From contig JAOZNG010000041.1 of the NCBI GenBank assembly GCA_029933895.1, positions 1 to 9,433 on the forward strand: a stretch of DNA of 9,433 nucleotides. Direction: 5' to 3'. The DNA is from an archaeon (GTDB lineage Archaea > Altiarchaeota > Altiarchaeia > IMC4 > QMZM01). Of the stretch, positions 1 through 8,014 are shown piece by piece. The notes below the pieces were generated by a model. The model was not told the origin of the DNA, made no database searches, and saw only the letters and a list, made by a program, of their open reading frames with translations. A program made the translations under genes and the position numbers. Each line of letters starts with the position of its first letter. The stretch's first letter is position 1.

Positions 1-3000
1 ACGTCAACATTACTGCAGGGGTTTCTTATACAGACCGGGCAGATACCTCCTGGATTAATCAGGTCCAGGATTGCAGGGTAATCACTACATCCATCTATCC
101 TGGTTCCCTCCGCGAGACAGTCTTTACACGTCTCCTCAACATCATCCCACCAGCACAGGCCTTCAGCTTCACACTCCCCCCTGCTTACGTAGGTGTTGCA
201 GTCAGGTTGAGGTGGGGGTGGGGGTGGGGGTGTAGGTCCGCCGCCATCAACCACAGGCTCCCAGATTAGGTCAACCAGTTCGATTGCTATTCCTATGATA
301 ATCAATCCCGCTGTCACGTAAATCAGACATCTCTTCGATTTCTCTTTGGTTTCCACATCATCCGCCAGAATGAACCTGATGCCGCATACGGCGAAAATCA
401 ACGCAGCTAGTATGATGGATGCAAGCTTTATAGCCTCGTATAAATCGACTACGCCGAAGTTGAACCTGCACTTGCTTTCGCAGACCTGCCTGCACCGTTC
501 TACTGCGTCCTCGTTTCCGCTGAAGCTGTTTTCCTCTGACTTGCAGAAGGTGTCACAGCATTTATTGCAGTCTTTATCTATCAGCCCGCAGGATGCCAGT
601 CCCCCGCAGACGCCGGCACACTTCATGAGGCAGTTCTCCTCGCTTATGCTAACCTCATCGATCTCAACAGAACCCTCCTTTGTGTTGCAGGTGCAGGTGC
701 AGTGTACCACCCTAACGTAGTCACCGCCCCAGTCACCACCATCGTCCTCGCCACTATCATCAGGTATTAACTTCTTGAAAAAAAGATTCACTATCTGGTC
801 TTCGTCCATGGTTATGTAGGTGACTGGATTGGTCATGTCTTCAACATCACCTTCCCAGAAGTCAAAGATGTAGCCTTCATTGGCGGTAGCTGTTAACTTC
901 ACTCGTGTCTCATCATTATATTCCCCTCCTGAGGGGTCGAGTTCTACCTCACCTCCCTCCGTCGGGTTGCTGTTTACTGTGAGGGTGTGGGTTGGTACTA
1001 GATCGAAGAAAGCAGTCACCTCCTTATCTGAGTCCATGGTTACGGTGGCGGTAGCGTCTGTGCCAGTGATGTCACCCTCCCAGTGATGGAATCCGTAGCC
1101 TAAACCCCCGTTAGCGGTCAATGTTACTGGTGTGTCCTTAGTAAAAGATATTTCTGTTTCCCTATCGTATGTCTTGCCCGGGGGGTTGACGGTTACGCTG
1201 TTGACTGGGTCGGTATACCCACCGAATCTGAGGGTGAGGGTTACCACCTCGTCTCTGCTAGTGCAGGCGCCGTCCACGCACACGTCCGGGCATTCATGGT
1301 CTATGTAGCCTGATGTTCCGTCATCGTTACAGTAGTATTCCCTCAGGCGGACTCCATCAATACAATAGTCTGTGTACTCCATCCCGTCTTTATCCTTGAG
1401 CGTGCCCTTCACCTGATAATCTTCCCCCCCGTCCGTGTCTGAACATGTTTCTTCAGTGGTAGATAAAAGGTAAAGAACCGCGTCGCCACCAAACGGGGCC
1501 GTGAAGGATTCACTGCCCCCACCTGACGTTAACATGCCAGTCTCTGAAACAGCACCTGAGGAGGGATTAAACCATTCATAGCTGTATGTCCCAGCCGCCA
1601 AATCAATTTCAAATGAACCGCCGTTGGCATCATAAGCCACATATTCTCTTCCTAGATTAGCTAAAACATAAACACGATCTCCTGATCTAATCAAATCATT
1701 TCTACTGGACATCTCCCAATATTTTATCCCTTTTTTTGTCCAAAAATCTATAAGACGTTTTATATCCCTATATTCTGGTCTAGCATCATACCAGTCACCA
1801 TTATGCCAGCACGCTCTATAGCACTCACTCTCTCCACTTGCTATACTCCCATCTGCTGCATGAGCATCTCCTACTGAACCATATCCGCCCGCTGTCGTAA
1901 TACCCCATATTGCATTTCGGTGCTTTGTCTGCGATAAAGGAGAAGAAGGCGCCCCTCTGGTTGTGTCAGGCTCGCATATGTATCCATACTCGTCATTGAC
2001 AACCGGCATATTGTGGCCCTGGTTGTAGGTAATACCGTAGTTACCCCATTCATCGCCATTGACAAACCCAGGCAACTTATTGCGCACCCCATCCTGGATT
2101 ATCGCATGGACCGGCCAGTCTGACCCAAAGAATTCGAAATCATGTCGTGTTTGCTGGTGGATGGACAGTGGACGGAACGCGTTCCCTTCATTCATCCATG
2201 GGTCTTCACTTTTGACAAGTCCTCCTATTGTATTCCAAAAATTCTTGTTAGCATATCCTCCTGACACATCCCTAGCATATTCCCATTCATTGCAAAGGCA
2301 CCAGATAACATTATGATACGCAGCAAACCTTGATAAGGCATATCGTACATACCTCTTTTCTTTATTTATATCACCAGTATAGTGGCGGGGATCATCAGCA
2401 AAAATGATAATATCTGCAACCATACCTTTCGACTCTATGTACTGGATGATCTCATCGAGTTTCTGCCAATGAGGGAGATTCAGATGGTTATGACCGGAAT
2501 CAGTAAATGGCTCAGAGTCAGGATATGTTGTAGCACACCAGGGATAGATTAACATCCGTATTTTGTTTATGCCATAGCTTTTACTCCCATCAATAGCTGC
2601 TTTCCAATTCTCTCCTGCTAACCCGTTAAGGACTATTGAATAATAGGTGTTGCCGAACATAAAATAATGAGTCCCGTCATCATACCTGAAGCTGTAGGGA
2701 TAATTCGGATCCTGCCGGACAAACCCATGATTACCTTGGGAGTTATAAACAACATTTATTGAACCACTCCTCGTTAACCCAGAATCAGATGGGGAAGAAG
2801 TAATTGAATATGTCCAGGTACCTGTAACTGTGGGCGAAAATCTGACCTTGAATGTTCTTCCACCATCCCAGAAACCTTTAACTGTTTTTTGTATCCCGCC
2901 AGGCCCAGAAAAAACAGCTGAAATCCCCACATCCGTATAAGGATTGGAGTAAGACTGCTCTGACGTCAACGTAATCTCGAGTATATCCCACTTACTTACT

Positions 3001-3149
3001 GTGCTCTCTGCACTTTCAACCCATACGCAAATCATTGAGAAGACCGCGATCGATACAAGAGATATTAATATTATCTTCATCAATTTATATCCCAGCTTTT
3101 TCATCTTTCTCTTCTTCCGCCAAAGGCAAACCCGCCTCTGTGGTTCCAT
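1..3149 (-). CDS. Exported glycoside hydrolase (DUF5060-DUF4038 type, clan GH-A-like) fused to a Cys-rich, two-helix pilin-like surface module; 3' end outside window
   Basis: The frame is open for 1049 codons and runs off the left edge. Seen, numbering from the ATG at 3149: basic N-terminus and signal peptide (about 16-48); DUF5060-like beta sandwich (50-135, with GFWDGG and FSPTVTGTWTY); TIM-barrel glycosidase resembling DUF4038/GH140 (140-480), probable acid/base E288 in CNEWEY and nucleophile E387 in VVNDEYGY; collagen-bind-2-like domain (488-562, EWFNPSSG); Cys motif (595-629); two divergent InlB-B repeats (635-716, 720-792); acidic linker; Cys cluster (817-894); membrane helices 903-928 and 941-964 joined by a basic loop; seven prolines (974-980); Cys-rich PSI-like module. 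The predicted topology puts the enzyme and both Cys regions outside. The substrate is probably a plant or microbial polysaccharide, but cannot be named. It starts 19 bp after the preceding stop. In-frame ATGs at 3104 and 3080 would give a more ordinary signal peptide; AGGA 8 nt upstream mildly favours 3149. The hydrolase part is poorer in G+C than its flanks. Confidence 0.88.
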   Translation of the reverse strand, partial: MEPQRRVCLWRKKRKMKKLGYKLMKIILISLVSIAVFSMICVWVESAESTVSKWDILEITLTSEQSYSNPYTDVGISAVFSGPGGIQKTVKGFWDGGRTFKVRFSPTVTGTWTYSITSSPSDSGLTRSGSINVVYNSQGNHGFVRQDPNYPYSFRYDDGTHYFMFGNTYYSIVLNGLAGENWKAAIDGSKSYGINKIRMLIYPWCATTYPDSEPFTDSGHNHLNLPHWQKLDEIIQYIESKGMVADIIIFADDPRHYTGDINKEKRYVRYALSRFAAYHNVIWCLCNEWEYARDVSGGYANKNFWNTIGGLVKSEDPWMNEGNAFRPLSIHQQTRHDFEFFGSDWPVHAIIQDGVRNKLPGFVNGDEWGNYGITYNQGHNMPVVNDEYGYICEPDTTRGAPSSPLSQTKHRNAIWGITTAGGYGSVGDAHAADGSIASGESECYRACWHNGDWYDARPEYRDIKRLIDFWTKKGIKYWEMSSRNDLIRSGDRVYVLANLGREYVAYDANGGSFEIDLAAGTYSYEWFNPSSGAVSETGMLTSGGGSESFTAPFGGDAVLYLLSTTEETCSDTDGGEDYQVKGTLKDKDGMEYTDYCIDGVRLREYYCNDDGTSGYIDHECPDVCVDGACTSRDEVVTLTLRFGGYTDPVNSVTVNPPGKTYDRETEISFTKDTPVTLTANGGLGYGFHHWEGDITGTDATATVTMDSDKEVTAFFDLVPTHTLTVNSNPTEGGEVELDPSGGEYNDETRVKLTATANEGYIFDFWEGDVEDMTNPVTYITMDEDQIVNLFFKKLIPDDSGEDDGGDWGGDYVRVVHCTCTCNTKEGSVEIDEVSISEENCLMKCAGVCGGLASCGLIDKDCNKCCDTFCKSEENSFSGNEDAVERCRQVCESKCRFNFGVVDLYEAIKLASIILAALIFAVCGIRFILADDVETKEKSKRCLIYVTAGLIIIGIAIELVDLIWEPVVDGGGPTPPPPPPPQPDCNTYVSRGECEAEGLCWWDDVEETCKDCLAEGTRIDGCSDYPAILDLINPGGICPVCIRNPCSNVD
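141..235 (-). repeat. Dispersed direct repeat, copy 1: poly-Pro plus PSI-like Cys module
   Basis: On the plus strand, from the shared 'cccaccagca' through 'tgtaggtg' and 'tgcagtc' into the G-rich tract, this segment matches 8580-8669 at roughly 80% identity by eye. It encodes the poly-proline run and the start of the Cys module (TYVSRGECEAEGLCWWD). It marks a duplication or exchange of the module between the two genes. The plus strand holds three GGGGGT units at 214-231. Confidence 0.75.
258..443 (-). other. Two-helix pilin-like hairpin in the glycosidase fusion protein
   Basis: This encodes residues 903-964 of the glycosidase fusion. Helix 1 ends AVCGIRFILADD, a short charged loop (VETKEKSKR) follows, and helix 2 begins CLIYVTAGLIIIG. 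The pattern of a Gly and an aromatic near the end of helix 1, a basic loop and a Gly-containing second helix is typical of VirB2/TrbC-like pilins. The matching segment at 9093-9281 has FCGLKFIL, DEAKKC and a similar second helix. The call rests on pattern and paralogy; no profile search was possible. Confidence 0.6.
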
Positions 3150-3168
3150 CACCCTATTCCTGCCTTTT

Positions 3169-6100
3169 TTAGGGGCAGGCTATCTCTCTCTGGCCGCTCC
3201 ACCTGTCCGTGTAATCGCATATTGTGTTCCCTGAGGCGTCGTTGAGTTTCACATGGATGAGTGGGGCTGTGCACAGAAGCTCGTAGACGGAGTAGGTGCC
3301 TATCCCCACCTTCTTGCTCCACCCCATCTCGCATACGAGATAGTCTACAGTGGACATTAACAACTCTATTCCAATAAAACATACAATAGCCCCTACTGCG
3401 ATATCAATCAACGTATTAAGATTAAAGGTGACAATCGCCGCCAATGCTGCTAGAGCGAACATTACCAAAAATGCTATAGTCACCACAGAACCACCCATGG
3501 CCATCCAGTATCCTATCTTCGTAAGGTAGACGTCTTTGTTATCGTATCCCGCTGCATTAAGCCTCTTCCCTGCCTCCATAGAGAGCACGCTCAACACAAG
3601 CCCGGCTATTGAACCGTATCTGGCGTATTTACTCCGCCCGATATCCCTCAGTTTTTTAATTGCCTCGCCCCTCACCTTGCGCCCATACCCTGAGTACTCG
3701 CTGTCATGCTGTTTGTCCAGCTTGTCCGCGATCTCCATGTTCTTCTCTATTGCCTCAACCCAGCTCTCCTCTGACTCCACTATTTCTTGGGTTGGCTCCA
3801 GCTTGCCGGCATCAACAAGTTCCTTGTATTTTTCCGCTATCTCCCCCCCCTCAGACAATACCTCAATGTAATCATCATAATATACTCTGTTAAACTCTTC
3901 AAGTAGTTCGTTGAAATGAGTTATCCTGTTTCTCGCAACCTCCTCAGCCGGCAAGCCCATGTAGTCGATGATCTCTGGAGCCATTCTCAACTCCCGGATA
4001 TAATCTCTTGTAGCCTCTATTATCGACCTGACCTTAGCTTTATCCTCCGGGTCGATCAGGATAGTGTCGTCTTCTAACTCACGCAACATGTCCTTTAGTT
4101 TATCATCCAAGTCAACAAGCAGATGCACATCCACCCCATCAAGATAATACTGTTTCTTAAGCTCTCCGATAATCTCTTTGTTGATTCTTCTATAGTATTC
4201 CACGCGACGATTTATGGCCTTTATCTTGTGTTGTACCTCAAGCAGTGAAACAAATTCCTTGATTTTATCCCTAATCAGTGGTAGATAATGGTCGTAGGTG
4301 CCTTTCATGTCAGCCGGGTGATTTATGTATTCCGTGATTATCTCTGACGTCAACTCCTTATCGTTCATCACGTTAGCTGCTTGAGCCAGCCTCTTACATG
4401 CCTTACCGTAGTCTCCCTGTTTCGCATAAAATTCAGCTCCAAGCGATCCGTCAATGATCTTCCCCAGCCCTGTCCCCATAACATCCGGCGTGATCTTCAG
4501 TTCCGGGAACTGCTCCCGTATATCCGCCAGTAAAGCAGATGGACCGATGAAAATGTTTTTGGTCATGAGTATACGATTACGTGCATCCAGCCTCTCAACA
4601 ATCTCCCTGAATGTGCCGTCAAACATCACGTTATCAGGATAGATATCTCTCCCATCAAACAACGTGTTTCTAAGATCAAATAATCTGCTTGTCACCATAT
4701 TCTGGATATCACCCCGTTTATTCCTCGGCAAATCCTCTGAAAGGATAACAAGATAGTCAAGGTCTTTGACGACGCTATTGAAGTTTATTGATGCCTTCTC
4801 CCCGTCCAGGGTGTACCCGTAGGAGGAACTCCCGCCGTATACTATAGCAAACTCTCCCTTGAAGTTTGGATCCTCCGCCCTGAGTTCCTCCAGTATGTCG
4901 TTCACGATACCCTCTGTTACCTCGACGAGATTACCTCTTAATTCCCCGTTGATTACCACATCAAGGCTTTCTTTTGTGAGAGGCTCCGAGGTCCTGTAGC
5001 AACCCCCTCCAGTGCATATCGGCGTAACACCCGGCACCGCAGCCCTCTCCTGGAATTCACAGAATTTATTCACGGTCTCCAGGAGGAGACGATCAACTTC
5101 CTCCGGGATAAGCGCAGGCATTTCCTTAGGTAGCGGACAGTTTTTTATTATGTCAGTCTCAAGGGAATCCACGATAAACTTTTTCTGCTCATCAGTGAAA
5201 TCCCCAAGCTTGTCTCTGATTGCTTCAAGCGCGCCCTCAAAGATATTCACGTTCTCTTCAACGCTTGGTGAAGCACTTGCCAGACCATTCCTTGCCCTGT
5301 ACGCTCTCTCAGCGTGCGGATAAATATTTTCAAGGATTTTCAGCAACAGCTCATCTGGGATTTCCTTAACCTTTTCGCATGCATGGCCCAGCCAGCCGTC
5401 GCTGTATTCCGTTCTCGAAACCTCCTCCAACCCGAGGAGGGATGGTGCAAGCTCATGCTTGTGTGTCATGTAATCCCATCGGCTGAATACCGCATACCGG
5501 CCGCCAACCTTCAGATTCTTGATAACCCCAAGCTTTGTTTCAGGCGTCATATCATATAAAACCTGCGACTCAGGAGTACCCCTGAAAAGCTTCTCGTAGT
5601 ACACGTCGTAGCCGCTTCCCAGTTCAGGAGGGAAGAAGGTGTTCGCATCCCTGCTGTAGTAGATGATTTTCCTCGCTCTCCCTTCATAATTGAAGGTTAT
5701 CTCCCACTTACCTGAGCCGACCTCGGTTACCTGCACGTTACTGATGCTCATTCGGTTAAGTGATGCGCTACCATGTACCATGGTCTCTACCTTAAGGATA
5801 TCCCCTCCCGTATCTGCTATAACGACCGTGTCGAGTTCAGGGAATTTCCTGAAGATGCTGACATCACCACCCCCAGCGGGATAATAGGCTTTCTTGGTAC
5901 CGGATGGGGAGGAGCAGACACATGGTTCAGCCACGGTTTTGTCCAGGATGTTTGTCTTAAGGTAGGGTATATCCTTCGCTTCGTATGGCATTTTCCCCCA
6001 CAGAGTTCTTCCTGCCTGCTCCTCTCCAATCAAGAAATTCTTGACCTCCTCTGGTGAGGGATAAATCAGGTTCTCCATATAATAATCATTTCCCTCAATA

Positions 6101-7401
6101 AACCTGCCTGACTCATCCTCAAGAAACAGATAATAAGATGTAAAACCAAACCTTAATTCAACACAATAGTAACCATATTGGGTCAGGAATATATCATCCT
6201 CTATCACAGGCACCGGATTAAGTCCATTCAGAAGATCCTCCATATCCATCACAGGCCCAAACCTCAGGTTTTTAAGAGATTTCGCAATGAAAGGGTTAGC
6301 TCTTTCCTCCCGTGTATTGCCGATGCCCATCACATCATCTATCTTAATCTCCTGCGCACCCAGAAATAGAATCCTTGAGAATATTGCATCATCTAATACC
6401 TTCGCCAGACCCTTGCCTCGATAATCAGGAATAATGCTTATATATTCTGGTGAAGCCACATCACCTGTGATGCCAGCTGATGTGGTCCCGATGACTATAT
6501 CCCCCCCGGTCCTGCTGAGTTCATATCGAATGAAGAAGTCATACATCAGAGAGGGAAGGAAAGTTTCAGTTAAAATGAATCTTTCTCCTGCAAACTCCCC
6601 CTCCTTTATCTCTATCAGGTGCCTCCATTTAGGTGTATCCTTATCATAGCCAAGGTTGTATTCCTCCACCTCCTCGGGTGTTGCCTGAACAATCCGGAAT
6701 GATGGATACTCTACCTTTCCTCCGCAGGTCTGGCATATCCCTGCCTCAGGCGGAGCATCACCTGATCCGGGGGCTCCAGGGATATCGCACATAACCGCGA
6801 ACCCGGCGGTCACCCCAGCAATAGCTAATATAATAAGCCTCAGGTATTCGATGCTCTTCTCTATCTCATCCAGGTCCTTCTCAATAGGCTTGTTCCCCTC
6901 TAAATGAGCGAGGTAATCTATAGCCGTCTCCATATCAAACCTGTCCTTAATAAGAATATCACAGTCACCGTGCGGCAGCACCTGGGTATCATCAGTGGGT
7001 CGCACGCTAAGAAAGCCCCCATCACATATCAAGGCAAAGGTTCCAGCGCCGGAAATAGTTATCTTATCTGGCTCAAGCTGCATACCCCCCTCCTTCTGCA
7101 GGCTGACATAGGAGCCACAGCTGCCGCTGCCGCCATCAACATCATACTCTAAAACAATCTCTGTCTTGCTACCCAGAGAAGCATAGAGGAAGAACATCTT
7201 GTGACCCTCAGTCCCCTCCAGAATACTAGACGGCCCAGTGCAATACTCCACAATAGAAGCCTTAGCCAGCACCCCAGACGCCTTATACTCCTCACACCTG
7301 AAATTCGCCACATCATAGGCGAACGCCACAGGCAAAGAAAGCAATAAATAAAGGGATATCAACACATAAACCCTCCCCACATACCACTCCAACCTAAACA
7401 T
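3169..7401 (-). CDS. 1410-residue membrane protein with GNAT acetyltransferase, SAM-methyltransferase-like and nucleotidyltransferase domains
   Basis: No family is recognised for the whole protein. Seen: signal peptide 1-28 (likely cleavage after VAFA); Cys-containing, probably beta-rich domain 29-150; membrane helix about 187-205; CxxC at 223-226; GNAT domain about 235-385 with the acetyl-CoA loop DYRGKGLA (326-333) and a later NPFIAKSLKNLRFG helix; class I methyltransferase-like region about 500-645 (YYPAGGGD at 506-513, acidic D530 ending strand 2, YDVYYEKLFRG, LKVGG at 630-634); nucleotidyltransferase about 845-1010 (GGSSSYG at 856-862, D880 and D882 in KDLDYLVI, then a helix with GDYGKACKRL); charged, probably coiled-coil helices 1040-1255; hydrophobic segments near 1263-1276, 1300-1326 and 1330-1352; tail with Cys 1357, 1377, 1395 and 1409. 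The three enzyme folds need cytoplasmic cofactors, which fits a cytoplasmic loop between the 187-205 helix and the C-terminal helices; charge around 187-205 does not settle this. The start overlaps the previous stop by 8 bp behind a strong Shine-Dalgarno. GNAT and nucleotidyltransferase calls are firm, the methyltransferase less so. Confidence 0.9.
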   Translation of the reverse strand: MFRLEWYVGRVYVLISLYLLLSLPVAFAYDVANFRCEEYKASGVLAKASIVEYCTGPSSILEGTEGHKMFFLYASLGSKTEIVLEYDVDGGSGSCGSYVSLQKEGGMQLEPDKITISGAGTFALICDGGFLSVRPTDDTQVLPHGDCDILIKDRFDMETAIDYLAHLEGNKPIEKDLDEIEKSIEYLRLIILAIAGVTAGFAVMCDIPGAPGSGDAPPEAGICQTCGGKVEYPSFRIVQATPEEVEEYNLGYDKDTPKWRHLIEIKEGEFAGERFILTETFLPSLMYDFFIRYELSRTGGDIVIGTTSAGITGDVASPEYISIIPDYRGKGLAKVLDDAIFSRILFLGAQEIKIDDVMGIGNTREERANPFIAKSLKNLRFGPVMDMEDLLNGLNPVPVIEDDIFLTQYGYYCVELRFGFTSYYLFLEDESGRFIEGNDYYMENLIYPSPEEVKNFLIGEEQAGRTLWGKMPYEAKDIPYLKTNILDKTVAEPCVCSSPSGTKKAYYPAGGGDVSIFRKFPELDTVVIADTGGDILKVETMVHGSASLNRMSISNVQVTEVGSGKWEITFNYEGRARKIIYYSRDANTFFPPELGSGYDVYYEKLFRGTPESQVLYDMTPETKLGVIKNLKVGGRYAVFSRWDYMTHKHELAPSLLGLEEVSRTEYSDGWLGHACEKVKEIPDELLLKILENIYPHAERAYRARNGLASASPSVEENVNIFEGALEAIRDKLGDFTDEQKKFIVDSLETDIIKNCPLPKEMPALIPEEVDRLLLETVNKFCEFQERAAVPGVTPICTGGGCYRTSEPLTKESLDVVINGELRGNLVEVTEGIVNDILEELRAEDPNFKGEFAIVYGGSSSYGYTLDGEKASINFNSVVKDLDYLVILSEDLPRNKRGDIQNMVTSRLFDLRNTLFDGRDIYPDNVMFDGTFREIVERLDARNRILMTKNIFIGPSALLADIREQFPELKITPDVMGTGLGKIIDGSLGAEFYAKQGDYGKACKRLAQAANVMNDKELTSEIITEYINHPADMKGTYDHYLPLIRDKIKEFVSLLEVQHKIKAINRRVEYYRRINKEIIGELKKQYYLDGVDVHLLVDLDDKLKDMLRELEDDTILIDPEDKAKVRSIIEATRDYIRELRMAPEIIDYMGLPAEEVARNRITHFNELLEEFNRVYYDDYIEVLSEGGEIAEKYKELVDAGKLEPTQEIVESEESWVEAIEKNMEIADKLDKQHDSEYSGYGRKVRGEAIKKLRDIGRSKYARYGSIAGLVLSVLSMEAGKRLNAAGYDNKDVYLTKIGYWMAMGGSVVTIAFLVMFALAALAAIVTFNLNTLIDIAVGAIVCFIGIELLMSTVDYLVCEMGWSKKVGIGTYSVYELLCTAPLIHVKLNDASGNTICDYTDRWSGQREIACP

Positions 7402-8014
7402 CCTCCATCACCTCAACCTCCAAAACCATAGAAGACTTATTCATACCCGTGTATCCAACACCGAAGGTCTCTAACTCAACCCGTTTACTGCCACAGAAGC
7501 AGCATCTCCCAGACGGACAGCGTATATTAACAAGGGACTCAGTCTCTATCTTGGTTTCATCCAGTAAATCCGACATCGATGCGCAGCCGCCATCATATGC
7601 AGTTAATTTCTTCACGTTCACGTAATCACTATCATTATCCCATGAAACACCCAATAGATAGCATTCATCTGTGTCAAGCCCCGTCTCCAAAAGATAGACT
7701 CCATAGCCTCCAAGGGCTTTTCTTAGCCCGTCCACGAAGGAGGTATTACTGTAATCCCCTCTTGTGCTTCCATGAACCAGGAAGGTTCTGTTATTCGGAC
7801 GAGGATACTCCCCCCTAGACATATTACTACCTGCATTCAATTCATGCCCCCCGTCACCCGGCTTCCATAGGAGATAAACCAAAACGGCTAAAGTAACAAA
7901 CCCGATTACCAGGGTAACCCTCAGCATCCGGTTTCTCCTTTTCTCCCTCCTGTATCGCTCGCCTGGGTCATCTACACCTCCAGTGACCGACTTCTTTATC
8001 TCCTCATAATACAT
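7394..8014 (-). CDS. Single-pass membrane protein with small sequon-rich ectodomain, function unknown
   Basis: I do not recognise this 206-residue protein. Seen: a charged N-terminus of about 30 residues rich in Arg and Lys, one membrane helix (about 31-50, ending VYLLWKP), then an ectodomain of about 155 residues. By the positive-inside rule the N-terminus is cytoplasmic and the C-terminal part outside. The ectodomain has Cys 118, 144, 166, 171, 172 and 174, the last four in a compact CPSGRCCFCG loop, and five N-x-S/T sequons (N64, N75, N90, N127, N192), which would suit archaeal N-glycosylation. It overlaps the upstream gene by 11 bp and the downstream gene by 8 bp, so translation is probably coupled and the product probably acts with both neighbours. 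The topology resembles VirB8-type secretion components (short cytoplasmic tail, one helix, compact outer domain), but no sequence motif supports that assignment. Confidence 0.85.
   Translation of the reverse strand: MYYEEIKKSVTGGVDDPGERYRREKRRNRMLRVTLVIGFVTLAVLVYLLWKPGDGGHELNAGSNMSRGEYPRPNNRTFLVHGSTRGDYSNTSFVDGLRKALGGYGVYLLETGLDTDECYLLGVSWDNDSDYVNVKKLTAYDGGCASMSDLLDETKIETESLVNIRCPSGRCCFCGSKRVELETFGVGYTGMNKSSMVLEVEVMEDV
7408..7414 (-). promoter_or_regulatory. Shine-Dalgarno GAGGTGA for the 1410-residue protein
   Basis: On the minus strand GAGGTGA lies 6 nt before the ATG at 7401 and closely matches the complement of the 16S rRNA 3' end (GGAGGTGATC). It lies inside the end of the preceding gene, so translation is coupled, and it fixes the start of the large gene. 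Confidence 0.8.

Noticed and set aside
346..720. Plus-strand open frame of 124 codons
   Set aside because: It lies opposite the Cys-rich/two-helix part of the minus-strand fusion gene. Its translation is low-complexity Ser/Thr/Leu with no motif, as expected for a shadow frame.
1731..1737. Run of seven T (AAAAAAA GGG on the coding strand) as a programmed frameshift or sequencing-error site
   Set aside because: The zero frame stays open with sensible protein on both sides, and no useful product is visible in the other frames.
1871..2092. Minus-strand frame of 73 codons inside the hydrolase region
   Set aside because: It overlaps the catalytic domain, including the NDEYGY codons, in a different frame and has no recognisable content.
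3159..3179. Inverted repeat CCTGCC/GGCAGG around the stop codon, as a terminator
   Set aside because: The stem is only 6 bp and the A/T tract is in the loop rather than after the stem. The next gene starts 19 bp after the stop, so read-through is expected.
3149..3382. Minus-strand frame of 77 codons at the end of the 1410-residue gene
   Set aside because: It is another reading frame of the same DNA. The frame coding the membrane helices and Cys tail explains this stretch.
3660..3893. Plus-strand frames at 3536-3893 opposite the coiled-coil region
   Set aside because: These are shadow frames of a charged helical coding region, with no ribosome site or domain.
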